From NCBI RefSeq assembly GCF_029211185.1, contig NZ_JARGDO010000018.1:38678-102677 (forward strand): a stretch of 64,000 nt of DNA. Direction: 5' to 3'. Below are positions 8,478-17,940 of this stretch, piece by piece (position 1 is the first letter of the stretch; every line of letters begins with the position of its first letter). The translations under genes were made by a program, and so were the position numbers. This DNA comes from Tessaracoccus caeni (GTDB taxonomy: Bacteria; Actinomycetota; Actinomycetes; Propionibacteriales; Propionibacteriaceae). Under the pieces are notes generated by a model, which worked only from the letters and a program-made list of their open reading frames with translations, was not told where the DNA came from and did not search any database.

Positions 8478-9347
8478 ATGAACAACAGGAGCGAGGTGCG
8501 CGAGTTCCTCATGTCGCGACGCGCGAGGCTCACCCCTGAGGACGCCGGGATCCCGGCATCCGGAAGCAGGCGGGTGCCTGGGCTGAGGCGCAGCGAGGTG
8601 GCGATGCTCGCCGACGTGAGCATCGAGTACTACTCGAAGATCGAACGCGGCAGCCTGGCCGGCGTCTCCGATGGCGTGCTGGAGGCCGTCGCTCGGGCCT
8701 TGCAGCTGGACGACGCCGAGCGCGAACACCTGTTCGATCTGGCACGCGTGGCCCAGGGCGGGGCCGAGCCGGTGCGGCGACGCAAACCCAAGCAGTGGGT
8801 GGCGCGAGAGAGCCTGATCCGCGCCCTGGACGCGATCACCGAAGGGCCTGCCTTCGTGCGCAACGGCCGCATGGACATCCTCGCCACCAACGCGCTCGGC
8901 CGGGTGTTCTACGACCACGTGTTCGGCGGCCCTGGGCAAGGCAATCTGGCCCGGTTCAACTTCCTCGATGAGCGCTCCCGCGACTTCTACCCCGACTGGG
9001 AGGGCGCGGCGGACGTGAGCGTCGCGATCCTGCGCACCGAGGCCGGCCGCGACCCCGGTGACAAGCAGCTCCACGAACTCATCGGGGAGCTTTCCACCCG
9101 TTCCGAGGACTTCCGCACCCGCTGGGGCGCGCACAACGTGCGGCGGCACGGCTCCGGCACCAAGACCTTCCACCATCATCTGGTGGGCGACCTCATCCTC
9201 ACGTACGAAGGGCTGGAACTCACGGCCGAGCCCGGCCTGTCCTTCCTCATCTACACCGCCGAACCCGGCACCGCCAGCGCGGAACGCCTGACGCTGCTCG
9301 GCAGCCTCAGCGCCACTCCGATCGCTACGACAACGGGCTCCGCATGA
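8478..9347 (+). CDS. XRE-family regulator with MmyB-like ligand-binding domain
   Basis: 289 aa. An N-terminal helix-turn-helix (GLRRSEVAMLADVSIEYYSKIERG) is followed at about residue 100 by the MmyB-type PAS-like ligand domain (LDAITEGPAFVRNGRMDILATN ending LILTYEGLELTAEPGLSF), the standard layout of this actinobacterial regulator group. The open frame starts ten codons earlier, but family proteins begin at MNNRSEVREFL and the upstream homology to a second leader copy ends at this ATG. These regulators often control a neighbouring dehydrogenase or exporter; here the related exporter at 13922 carries a matching leader. Ligand unknown. Confidence 0.88.
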   Translation: MNNRSEVREFLMSRRARLTPEDAGIPASGSRRVPGLRRSEVAMLADVSIEYYSKIERGSLAGVSDGVLEAVARALQLDDAEREHLFDLARVAQGGAEPVRRRKPKQWVARESLIRALDAITEGPAFVRNGRMDILATNALGRVFYDHVFGGPGQGNLARFNFLDERSRDFYPDWEGAADVSVAILRTEAGRDPGDKQLHELIGELSTRSEDFRTRWGAHNVRRHGSGTKTFHHHLVGDLILTYEGLELTAEPGLSFLIYTAEPGTASAERLTLLGSLSATPIATTTGSA

Positions 9348-9361
9348 GTCTCGTCGATGGG

Positions 9362-9390
9362 TTGACGCACCCCACCACCCCACCTAAGCT
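9362..9390 (+). promoter_or_regulatory. promoter of beta-glucoside PTS operon 1
   Basis: TTGACG (9362-9367) and TAAGCT (9385-9390) are separated by 17 nt, a good housekeeping-type promoter, and lie about 32 nt upstream of the RAT-like element. Confidence 0.6.
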
Positions 9391-9422
9391 GTGGCGCTAA
9401 CAGCACCTGCTGTTGAGACCCA

Positions 9423-9452
9423 GGATGATCCTCGCTACGACGGGGCATGACC
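9423..9452 (+). promoter_or_regulatory. RAT-like antiterminator site
   Basis: GGATGATCCTCG ... CGGGGCATGACC folds like the BglG/LicT ribonucleic antiterminator: GG/CC, ATG/CAT and CCTCG/CGGGG pairs replace the canonical GG/CC, TTG/CAA and CTGC/GCAG pairs. Its last four bases (GACC) are also the first bases of the terminator, so the two folds exclude each other. Confidence 0.72.
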
Positions 9453-9502
9453 TGAGCTCCGGAACACGCTTAAGGCGTGGGCCCGATGCTCGGGTCTTTT
9501 TT
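9449..9502 (+). terminator. conditional leader terminator of PTS operon 1
   Basis: GACCTGAGC (9449-9457) pairs with GCTCGGGTC (9488-9496, one wobble) and is followed at once by TTTTTT (9497-9502). It is a rho-independent terminator that formation of the overlapping RAT would disrupt. Confidence 0.75.
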
Positions 9503-9539
9503 GCGTTTCCGGGGCTCAACGAAAGTGAGCAATGACGCT

Positions 9540-11468
9540 ATGAGCAAGGAATACGCTCCCCTCGCGGGGCGCATCGTCGAGCTGGTGGGAGGGCCTGAGA
9601 ACATCAGGACGGCGTTCCACTGCCAGACCCGCCTTCGATTCGGCCTCCTCGATGACAAGAAGGCCGACCTCGCCGGACTGGAAGCCACCGACGGCGTGCT
9701 CCAGGTGATGAACAGCGGCGGCATGTACCAGGTGGTCATCGGGATGCATGTCAAGGACGTCTTCGACGAGGTCGACGACGTGCTGAAGGCCGCCGGACAC
9801 GACTCGGATTCGGCCCCCGCCGCACCGGCCGAGAAGAAGGGGCCGCTGAGCACGGCCATCGACTTCATCGCGGGTACCTTCGTACCGGTCATCCCGGCGA
9901 TCGCCGGAGCCGGCATGGTGCGCGCGGTGCTGTCGCTGCTCACCGTCTTCGGCCTGGTCGCCACGGACTCGCAGACCTACGTCATGCTGAACTTCTTCGC
10001 GGACGCGGTCTTCTACTTCCTGCCGATCCTGCTCGCGGTCTCCGCGGCGACCAAGCTGAAGAGCAACGTCTACATCGCGGCAGGCCTCGGGGCGCTCATG
10101 GTGCATCCCACCTGGGTGGCGCTGGTGGCCGCCGGAGAGCCGGTGACGCTGTTCGACATCATCCCGGTGACGCTGACCGGCTACAGCAACTCCGTGATCC
10201 CGATCCTGCTGGTCATGCTGGTGGCCGCGCCGTTCGAGCGCTGGCTCAACAAGGTGATGCCGAAGTCGCTGAACATGGTGTTCGTGCCGTTGATCGTCTT
10301 CCTGGTCATGGGCACGCTGGCGATGACCGCCATCGGCCCGCTCGGCGCGTGGTTGGGCGGCTATCTCGCGGTCTTCTTCACGTTCCTCTCCAGCACGGCG
10401 GCCTGGATCCCGCCGCTGTTCATCGGCACGCTGTGGCCTCTGATGGTCATGTTCGGTGTGCACACGGCGGTCGGCCCGCTCGGCTTCGCTCAGCTGGGCG
10501 AGATGGGCTACGACAACATCGTCGGGCCCGGCATCCTCGTGTCGAACATCGCCCAGGGCGCCGCCGGCCTGACCGTCGCGTTCATCACCAAGGATCCGAA
10601 GGTCAAGCAGATCGCCAGCGCCGGCGGCATCACCGGACTCATGGGCATCACCGAGCCGGTGCTGTACGGCGTCAACCTGCCCAAGCGGTACCCGCTGATC
10701 GCCGCCATCTGCGGCGGCGCGGCCGGCGGCCTCTATGCCGGCATCATGCAGGTCAGGCGCTTCGCCACCGGTCACTCCGGCCTGCCCGCGCTGCCGATGT
10801 ACATCGGCGACGACACGCTCTACAACCTGATCCACATCTCGATCGCTCTGGGCATCTCGATCCTGGTCACGGTGATTCTCACCTTGATCCTGGCTCCCCG
10901 CTACGAGAAGCGTTTCGCTGCGGAGGCCGAAGCCAAGGCCAGCAGCAGCGCCGCCGCCCGCCCCGCCGCCGCTGTTCAGTCCGCGACCGCGTCTGCCTCC
11001 GTGCTGACCGTCGTCAAGACGGAGCTGACCGCCCCCTGCACCGGCACCGTCGTTCCGCTCGCAGAGATCCCCGATCCGGTGTTCTCCTCCGGCGCGATGG
11101 GGCCCGGCCTCGGCATCGATCCGAGCGACGGACGCATCGTCTCGCCGGTGACCGGAGAGATCATCGTCGCGGTGAAGACCGGTCACGCATTCGGCATCCG
11201 CTCCGACGATGGGGTCGAGATCCTCGTCCACGTCGGCGTCGACACCGTGCAGATGAACGGCGCAGGGTTCACCGGCGCACTCACCAAGGGCACCCGCGTC
11301 GAAGCCGGCCAGACCCTGGTGACCGCCGATCTCGGCGCCATCGCCGCAGCTGGGCACCCCGCCACCGTGGTGCTCCTGGTCACCAACCACAAGAAGTTCC
11401 CGAATGTGACGCCCACCGCCACTGGCGACGTACTCGCCGGCGAGCGCGTCCTGACCGTCCAGGCCTGA
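9540..11468 (+). CDS. bglF: beta-glucoside-specific PTS transporter subunit EIIBCA
   Basis: 642-aa PTS permease that imports and phosphorylates beta-glucosides. Order B-C-A: EIIB at residues about 1-85 with the phosphocysteine in FHCQTRLRFG, membrane EIIC about 100-440, an Ala-rich linker, and EIIA about 510-640 with the phosphohistidine motif EILVHVGVDTV. The canonical EIIB CATRLR reads CQTRLR. The frame is open from 9477, but that stretch is the terminator; MSKEYAPLAGRIVELVGG begins the EIIB domain. It is the first gene of an EII-GH1-BglG operon controlled by the leader switch. EI and HPr are not in the window. Confidence 0.93.
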   Translation: MSKEYAPLAGRIVELVGGPENIRTAFHCQTRLRFGLLDDKKADLAGLEATDGVLQVMNSGGMYQVVIGMHVKDVFDEVDDVLKAAGHDSDSAPAAPAEKKGPLSTAIDFIAGTFVPVIPAIAGAGMVRAVLSLLTVFGLVATDSQTYVMLNFFADAVFYFLPILLAVSAATKLKSNVYIAAGLGALMVHPTWVALVAAGEPVTLFDIIPVTLTGYSNSVIPILLVMLVAAPFERWLNKVMPKSLNMVFVPLIVFLVMGTLAMTAIGPLGAWLGGYLAVFFTFLSSTAAWIPPLFIGTLWPLMVMFGVHTAVGPLGFAQLGEMGYDNIVGPGILVSNIAQGAAGLTVAFITKDPKVKQIASAGGITGLMGITEPVLYGVNLPKRYPLIAAICGGAAGGLYAGIMQVRRFATGHSGLPALPMYIGDDTLYNLIHISIALGISILVTVILTLILAPRYEKRFAAEAEAKASSSAAARPAAAVQSATASASVLTVVKTELTAPCTGTVVPLAEIPDPVFSSGAMGPGLGIDPSDGRIVSPVTGEIIVAVKTGHAFGIRSDDGVEILVHVGVDTVQMNGAGFTGALTKGTRVEAGQTLVTADLGAIAAAGHPATVVLLVTNHKKFPNVTPTATGDVLAGERVLTVQA

Positions 11469-12896
<1,428 letters not shown>

Positions 12897-12920
12897 TCAG
12901 TCCGACGGGAGGGGGCCGGA

Positions 12921-13754
12921 ATGCGCGTCCAGCGCGTAATCGGCAACAACGCCCTGCTCGTTCTCGGCGACGACGGAGAGCAGATTGTGGCGCTGGGACG
13001 CGGGCTGGGTCACGGCCGGCGTCCCGGTGACACCCTGCCCGCCGACCAGGTGGAGCAGGTCTTCATCGCCGGCGACGCCGACGAGCGGCTCACCCGTTTC
13101 CTCGCCGACGTCCCCCTGGAGTATGTGCGAGTGGCCGGCCGCATCGCGGATCTCGCGCACCAGCGGCTGGGGCTTCGCGTGACGCAGGCGCTCATCCTGC
13201 CCATCGCCGACCATCTGCACTTCGCGGTCCAGCGTTCGCGAGGGGGAACCGAGATCCGGTTCCCCCTCGCCTGGGAGGTCAGCCAGCTCTACCCCGTCGA
13301 GCTCGAGATCGGCGAGGCGGCCGTCGACCTCGCCGACGCGGCCTTCGACGTCGAGCTGCAGTCCGACGAGGCGGTCGCGTTCGCGATGCACTTCGTCAAC
13401 GCCCAGTTCACCTCGCCGGGTATGACGCCCGCCATCGAGATGACCCAGTCGATCGGGCGCGCCTTCGAGGTGATCGAGTCGTCCTTCGCCATCACCATCG
13501 ACCATCGCTCCATGAACGCCGCGCGCTTCGTCACCCACCTGCGCTACCTCTACGCGCGCGTCGCCTCCGGTAAGCAGATCACGGAGTCACAGCCGACCCT
13601 CGCCGACGCGATCCGCAACGCGCATCCCGAGGCCTTCACCTGCGCCGCCAAGCTCCGCTACGTCCTGGAGATGAACCTGCGCACCCAGCTCAGCGACGAC
13701 GAGGTCGCCTATCTGGCGCTCCACGTCGCAAAACTGGTGCTCGACCTGAAGTAG
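12921..13754 (+). CDS. bglG: BglG/LicT-family transcription antiterminator
   Basis: 277 aa. An N-terminal RNA-binding CAT domain (MRVQRVIGNNALLVL, then IVALGRGLG) is followed by two PRD domains with the expected histidines (IADHLHF and AMHFVN in PRD1; IDHRSM and LALHVAK in PRD2), which are controlled by PTS phosphorylation. In the dephosphorylated, substrate-present state such proteins dimerise on a RAT hairpin and prevent the leader terminator at 9449-9502. A GGGAGGGGG site precedes the ATG. It differs markedly in the CAT domain from the second paralogue at 48225-49079, and the cognate RAT differs too. Confidence 0.92.
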   Translation: MRVQRVIGNNALLVLGDDGEQIVALGRGLGHGRRPGDTLPADQVEQVFIAGDADERLTRFLADVPLEYVRVAGRIADLAHQRLGLRVTQALILPIADHLHFAVQRSRGGTEIRFPLAWEVSQLYPVELEIGEAAVDLADAAFDVELQSDEAVAFAMHFVNAQFTSPGMTPAIEMTQSIGRAFEVIESSFAITIDHRSMNAARFVTHLRYLYARVASGKQITESQPTLADAIRNAHPEAFTCAAKLRYVLEMNLRTQLSDDEVAYLALHVAKLVLDLK

Positions 13755-13769
13755 GCAGGGCTCTCTGAG

Positions 13770-13826
13770 GAAAGGTGTACTCGCAGGGCATCCCACAGCC
13801 GTCGAGGCCGCCCTACCCTTGCTTGC
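13770..13826 (+). promoter_or_regulatory. XRE-regulator leader/operator, copy 2
   Basis: AAAGGTGTACTCGCAGGGC plus ATCCCAC is nearly identical to 8421-8477 and is also exactly 57 nt from the following ATG. TACCCT (13814-13819) occupies the same position as TAGCGT in copy 1. It now drives the remnant ORF and the exporter. Confidence 0.6.
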
Positions 13827-13925
13827 ATGAACGACAGGAGCGAGATGCGCGAGGTTCTCCCCGCACGACGAGCAGAACTCAACTCGAGCGCGTCGGCGGT
13901 CCGGCTTCAGGCAGTCGCCGCATGA
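13827..13925 (+). pseudogene. remnant of XRE/MmyB regulator N terminus
   Basis: 32 codons starting MNDRSEMREVLPARRAEL, matching MNNRSEVREFLMSRRARL of the regulator at 8478, then diverging. The continuation PASGSRRM appears in another frame, matching PASGSRRV of the regulator, so a frameshift is present. Its TGA overlaps the ATG of the exporter as ATGA, so it may now serve as a coupling leader peptide. Confidence 0.65.
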
Positions 13926-15289
13926 CGGGCACCTCGTCTCCGGAGGCTCGTCCCGGCTCGACGGCGACGCTCGTGCTCGCGTCGTTGGGCTTCTTCCTCA
14001 TCACGCTCGACGTGAGCATCGTGAACCTCGCTCTGCCGAGCATTCGCGCGGATCTCGGCGGCGGCGTCAGCACGCAGCAATGGATACTCGACGGCTACAC
14101 GCTGTTCTTCGCCGCCTTCCTCCTGTGCTTCGGGAACCTGTCGGATCGGGTCGGCGCCAAGCGAGCCTACGTCTCCGGCATCGCCCTCTTCGGAGTGACG
14201 TCGCTGCTCTGCGCGCTCGCACCGTCGGTGCTCGCGCTCATCGTCGCCCGGTGCGCCCAAGGAGTCGCGGCGGCGCTCATGCTGCCCGCCTCCATGACCT
14301 TGATCAGAGAGGCCTTCCCCGACGCACGACGCCGGGCGAAGGCCCTCGGGGTCTGGGCGGCGGGCGGAGCCGTCGCCTCCGCGGCCGGCCCCGTGCTCGG
14401 CGGCACGTTGTCTGCCTGGGACTGGTCTCTCATCTTCGCCATCAACGTTCCGGTGTGCATAGCCATGATGCTGCTGGCTGTCCGTGTCCAGCGCTCGCCT
14501 CAGAACAATGCCGCTTTCGACTGGGCCGGCCAGATCCTCGCCCTGATCGCCCTCGGCACGATCATCTTCGCGCTGATCGAAGGCGGCGCCATCGGCTACG
14601 GGAACCCGCTGATCGTGGTTCTGCTGGTCGTCGGCGTGACCGCCCTTGTACTGTTCATCTTCGTGCAGGCCCGCGTCGCGCACCCGATGATGCCTCTCCA
14701 GCTGTTCCGACGCAGACCCATGCGGGTGGCCTTCTTCGGCGGGTTCACCTTCATCTACGCCTGGTTCGGCAGCGTGTTCCTCTCCAGCCTTTACCTGCAA
14801 CAGCACCTGGAGATTCCCTCCAGCCTGGCAGGGCTCGTCTTCCTGCCCAGCGCGCTGCTGTCCCTCTTCGGCAACATCGCCAGCGGCCCCCTCGCCAACC
14901 GGTTCGGCCCCCGTTTTCCCGTCATCCTCGGAATGTCGTCGCTCGTCATCGGGCTGGTCGGCCTGGCGCTATCGACGCAGGTGGGCTCGGCCACGCTCGT
15001 CGGCATCATGCTGATCCTGATCGGCGGAGGCGGCTCCGTCGCCATGCCGCCGCTGGCCGGCATCGTCCTGGAGCACTCCCCCGACGGTCAGGCCGGCGTC
15101 GCCAGTGCCGTGTCCAACACGTTCCGTCAGGTGGGTGGCGCACTGGCGGTCGCCGTCTTCGGCGTGCTCGTCACCCCCGAGACACGTTTCCTCGAAGGCA
15201 TGCAGCTCAGCCTTTCCACGGCGGCTGTCCTCGCGCTCATCTGCGTGATCTCCAGCACCACCCTCGCCGGCACCCGGCACGGCGCCTAG
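13922..15289 (+). CDS. DHA2-type MFS multidrug exporter (EmrB/QacA group)
   Basis: 455-aa major facilitator protein with about 14 membrane segments, motif A as GNLSDRVGAKRAYVSG and the EmrB/QacA-type start LASLGFFLITLDVSIVNLALP. Proton-driven export of hydrophobic drugs is the family role. An upstream open frame of 49 codons is rejected as coding because it is the decayed XRE remnant; the ATG at 13922 overlaps that remnant's stop. It is likely controlled by an XRE/MmyB regulator through the copied leader. Confidence 0.88.
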   Translation: MTGTSSPEARPGSTATLVLASLGFFLITLDVSIVNLALPSIRADLGGGVSTQQWILDGYTLFFAAFLLCFGNLSDRVGAKRAYVSGIALFGVTSLLCALAPSVLALIVARCAQGVAAALMLPASMTLIREAFPDARRRAKALGVWAAGGAVASAAGPVLGGTLSAWDWSLIFAINVPVCIAMMLLAVRVQRSPQNNAAFDWAGQILALIALGTIIFALIEGGAIGYGNPLIVVLLVVGVTALVLFIFVQARVAHPMMPLQLFRRRPMRVAFFGGFTFIYAWFGSVFLSSLYLQQHLEIPSSLAGLVFLPSALLSLFGNIASGPLANRFGPRFPVILGMSSLVIGLVGLALSTQVGSATLVGIMLILIGGGGSVAMPPLAGIVLEHSPDGQAGVASAVSNTFRQVGGALAVAVFGVLVTPETRFLEGMQLSLSTAAVLALICVISSTTLAGTRHGA

Positions 15290-15364
15290 ATATTGTCCGG
15301 GCCTTCCGATCAGCGATCGACGGCACCGCTCATAGGGGCCGCTCCTCGATCGCCGTCGTCAGGG

Positions 15365-15655
15365 CTATCGGAAGATCTCCTGGTGGGTGCCGGTACGCAG
15401 CAGTACCGCGGTTCCATCCATGACCTGCCACACAAGAAGCCAGTCGCCCATGTTGGCGACGTGGCACTCCTGTGCTCCGTCCCAGGAGCCCTTGAGCTGA
15501 TGCATGCGATGGCGTCGACGAAGCTCGTCCCGCGAGGCTCGATCGTCGGCTTCGATCAGCCTGATCACCTGACGCAACTCAGCGAGATTCGCACGCTTCT
15601 TCTTGAGTCTCTTCACGTCCTTTTCGAACCGAGACGTGTACTCGAGCACCAGCAC
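15365..15655 (-). CDS. YafQ/RelE-type toxin
   Basis: 96-aa ParE/RelE-superfamily mRNA interferase of the YafQ subgroup: LEYTSRFEKDVKRLKKKR at the start, HQLKGSW in the middle and the C-terminal LLRTGTHQEIFR, including the catalytic-type His near the end. These cleave mRNA on translating ribosomes. It lies 7 nt downstream of the DinJ-type antitoxin gene in the standard antitoxin-first order. The active-site residues appear intact. Confidence 0.88.
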   Translation of the reverse strand: MLVLEYTSRFEKDVKRLKKKRANLAELRQVIRLIEADDRASRDELRRRHRMHQLKGSWDGAQECHVANMGDWLLVWQVMDGTAVLLRTGTHQEIFR

Positions 15656-15662
15656 TGGCGGC

Positions 15663-15926
15663 CTAGATCTCTAGGGCGTCGAACACCTGATCGGAGTCGC
15701 TGAACCGTGCCTTTCCCGAAGCGAGAATCTCCCGCGCCTCACGCAGCGACTCGACTGACGCCTCATTGGGTTCCTGATAGCTGAGGTTCAGCGGGATGCG
15801 GTTCTCCCGAACCATCTGCCGGTAGAAGGCGCGCGTGACAGAGGACAGATCGAACCCAAAGTCCTCGACGATCTTGGTTGCCTGAGCCTTGGTCTCATCA
15901 TCAACACGTATGGTAATCGACGCCAT
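15663..15926 (-). CDS. RelB/DinJ-type antitoxin
   Basis: 87 aa with a ribbon-helix-helix N terminus (MASITIRVDDETKAQATKIV, FDLSSVTRAFYRQMV) and a C-terminal tail that would wrap the toxin. A GTG six bases further up is in frame, but the AAGGAG at 15934-15939 lies 7 nt from the ATG at 15926 and only 1 nt from the GTG, so ATG is the start. Expected to neutralise the YafQ-like toxin and repress its own promoter; a CGTA...TACG dyad at about 15956-15968 is a candidate operator. Confidence 0.88.
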   Translation of the reverse strand: MASITIRVDDETKAQATKIVEDFGFDLSSVTRAFYRQMVRENRIPLNLSYQEPNEASVESLREAREILASGKARFSDSDQVFDALEI

Positions 15927-16029
15927 TTGCACACTCCTTGCACTACAAATTCAAGCGTATGTCTTACGAACGGTGCAGTCAACGGCCTTGCTGAGCGCTA
16001 CGCTGAATCACCCGAACGGAAGGATGGGC

Positions 16030-16236
16030 ATGTCGTCGACCGAAGACACGGAGTTCCCGCGCAGCATGGGGAAGGTCGCGCCACGCGAGCTTGCCGTGCA
16101 CGGCATCACTCGCTTCGCGCAGCTGCCCGAGTACACCGAGAAGGAGCTGCTCGCCATCCACGGCGTAGGACCGAAGGCGATCCGGATTCTCAGAGAAGAG
16201 CTCGACGCTCGGGGCATGCGCTTTCGGCAGGGCTGA
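16030..16236 (+). CDS. small helix-hairpin-helix protein
   Basis: 68 aa with a central HhH-type region (LPEYTEKELLAIHGVGPKAIRILREEL) as in DNA-polymerase-X, RNA polymerase alpha C-terminal and TfoX C-terminal domains; such HhH motifs contact DNA backbone or proteins. GGAAGG lies 6 nt before the ATG at 16030; an ATG two codons earlier is also in frame. It stands alone between the toxin-antitoxin pair and the convergent exporter gene. Function beyond possible nucleic-acid binding is unknown. Confidence 0.75.
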   Translation: MSSTEDTEFPRSMGKVAPRELAVHGITRFAQLPEYTEKELLAIHGVGPKAIRILREELDARGMRFRQG

Positions 16237-16250
16237 ACCGGCCGGACCTC

Positions 16251-16859
16251 TCATCCGGCAAGCCCTAGAAGCAGCCCCACTGCCACCGCGATCATGATCA
16301 CCGCAACAGCCAGATCGAAGATTCGCCACGCGACCGGCTTGGCGAACAGCGGGCGCAACAGGCCAGCACCGAAGCCTAGGCCGGCGAACCACAACACGCT
16401 GCCCGTCATCGCCCCAGCCGCGAAGGTCCAAGGCGACGAGTAGGTGGACGCGACGGAGCCGAGCAGCACCACGGTGTCGAGATAGACGTGCGGATTCAGC
16501 CAAGTCAGGGCGACGGCGGTGAGCGTCACCGCCGCCAGACCTCCAGGCTCATCGACACCATCGACCACCAGCGCCTGCGGCCGGGCAGCCCGACGCAGCG
16601 CAGCCACCGCGTACGCCAGCAACACCCCGGCACCGAGCACGGTCACGACGACGAGCAAGGTCTGGTTGGCTGCCACGACGGCCCCCACACCCGCCGTGCC
16701 GACCGCGATCAGGATCGCGTCGCTGATGGCGCAGATCGCCACCACGATGCCGACGTGCTCGCGACGCAGCCCCTGACGGAGCACAAAGGCGTTCTGGGCG
16801 CCGATAGCGACGATGAGGCTGAGCAGAAAGCCGAATCCGGCGAGGGCAGTGGTAAGCAC
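16251..16859 (-). CDS. argO: LysE/ArgO-family amino-acid exporter
   Basis: 202 aa, six hydrophobic segments, with the family N terminus FLLSLIVAIGAQNAFVLRQG. Exports basic amino acids (arginine/lysine) across the membrane. The start is a GTG without a visible ribosome site, possibly leaderless. It is divergent from a LysR-type ArgP/LysG regulator (80-nt gap), the usual arrangement for this exporter, which strongly supports the call. Confidence 0.9.
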   Translation of the reverse strand: MLTTALAGFGFLLSLIVAIGAQNAFVLRQGLRREHVGIVVAICAISDAILIAVGTAGVGAVVAANQTLLVVVTVLGAGVLLAYAVAALRRAARPQALVVDGVDEPGGLAAVTLTAVALTWLNPHVYLDTVVLLGSVASTYSSPWTFAAGAMTGSVLWFAGLGFGAGLLRPLFAKPVAWRIFDLAVAVIMIAVAVGLLLGLAG

Positions 16860-16905
16860 GGGGACGACACTAGGCAGCCATGGATCAAGAGACCAGCGAA
16901 TGTTT

Positions 16906-16933
16906 CTAACGGTTCATTAGCAACGCTTATGAT
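16906..16933. promoter_or_regulatory. operator and -10 in argO-argP divergent gap
   Basis: CTAACGGTTCATTAG (16906-16920) is a T-N11-A-type dyad fitting LysR-family binding. TATGAT (16928-16933) lies 6 nt before the regulator ATG, implying a leaderless regulator transcript. Confidence 0.45.
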
Positions 16934-16939
16934 CGCCCC

Positions 16940-17821
16940 ATGGAGTGGGATCTTCCTCAGCTACGGGCGCTGGCCGCCATCGCCGATCACGGCACACTGG
17001 AGGCGGCCGCGCGCCATCTGCATCTGACACCCTCGGCGGTGAGCCAGCGACTGAAGGCGCTGGAGCACTCCGTCGGCGCGGTGCTCCTGCAACGCACCCG
17101 TCCCGTACGACCCACGGAGGCCGGGCGAAGCGTGCTGCTGCTCGCTCGACAGATGGACGCCCTCACGGCCGATACCACCACGACTCTCGACGCTGCGCCC
17201 CACGCACTGCCGGAGGTGCGGCTCGCCGTCAACGCCGACTCCCTGGCCACCTGGGTGCTGCCGGCCTTGGCCGGTCTCGCATCGACGATGCGACTCACTT
17301 TCCTGCGTGAGGACGAGGATCACACCGCCGACCTGCTCCGCGACGGCACCGCGATGGCCGCCGTCACCAGCCAGCGCACCGCCGTCCAGGGGTGCACCGT
17401 CGAGCCTCTCGGCGCCATGCGCTACCGCCCCGTCGCCTCCCCCTCCTTCGCTGAGCAATGGTTTGCCAACGGCGTCACGCCTGACGCCCTACGACGCGCA
17501 CCAGTACTCGTCTTCGACGGCCGCGACAGCCTGCAGACCGACCGGCTCGTCGAAGCCGGCATCCCCTGGGGCGAGACGCCGTGGCACACCGTGCCGGCGA
17601 GCAGCCAGTTCTCCGACGCGGTCCGCCATGGCTACGGCTGGGGCATGCTGCCAGAACTGGAGGAACGCTCCTGGGACGGCGTCGACCTATCCCTCGTTCC
17701 GGGATCCTGCCTCTCCCCACACGACGTGATGCTCTACTGGCAGCGCTGGACACTCAAGACCACCAGCCTCGATGCGCTGGATCGCGCGCTCCGCGACGGA
17801 GCTGCCCGCGCCCTTCGCTAA
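16940..17821 (+). CDS. argP: LysR-family regulator of amino-acid export (ArgP/LysG-type)
   Basis: 293 aa. The N-terminal winged HTH (ALAAIADHGTLEAAARHLHL then TPSAVSQRLKALE) is typical of ArgP/LysG, followed by a periplasmic-binding-like effector domain. It activates the divergent exporter when intracellular basic amino acids rise, by family knowledge. ATG at 16940 follows a -10 box by 6 nt. Confidence 0.88.
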   Translation: MEWDLPQLRALAAIADHGTLEAAARHLHLTPSAVSQRLKALEHSVGAVLLQRTRPVRPTEAGRSVLLLARQMDALTADTTTTLDAAPHALPEVRLAVNADSLATWVLPALAGLASTMRLTFLREDEDHTADLLRDGTAMAAVTSQRTAVQGCTVEPLGAMRYRPVASPSFAEQWFANGVTPDALRRAPVLVFDGRDSLQTDRLVEAGIPWGETPWHTVPASSQFSDAVRHGYGWGMLPELEERSWDGVDLSLVPGSCLSPHDVMLYWQRWTLKTTSLDALDRALRDGAARALR

Positions 17822-17904
17822 CACCAGGCGCGGCCCCGATAGCTCGGTGGTCATGACGGACGGATCCGGGCAGATCGGACGAGAACAGCACCCTCACATC
17901 GCTC

Positions 17905-17933
17905 TTGACAAATAATTTTGTCTAGCGAAGACT
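17905..17933 (+). promoter_or_regulatory. promoter/operator of the wHTH-SRPBCC pair
   Basis: TTGACA (17905-17910) and a weak AAGACT (17928-17933) with a 17-nt spacer. GACAAATAATTTTGTC (17907-17922) is a perfect-arm inverted repeat overlapping the promoter, probably the autoregulatory site. The ATG follows 7 nt after the -10. Confidence 0.55.
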
Positions 17934-17940
17934 AGGGCAC

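Noticed and set aside
9516..11390. Long open frame on the minus strand (624 codons) across the EIIBCA gene
   Set aside because: Composition is His/Asp/Arg-rich without any domain; it is the antisense of a clear PTS EIIBCA gene in high-GC DNA.
13775..13921. 49-codon N-terminal extension of the DHA2 exporter
   Set aside because: It reads through the copied regulator leader and remnant; MFS similarity begins after the ATG at 13922.
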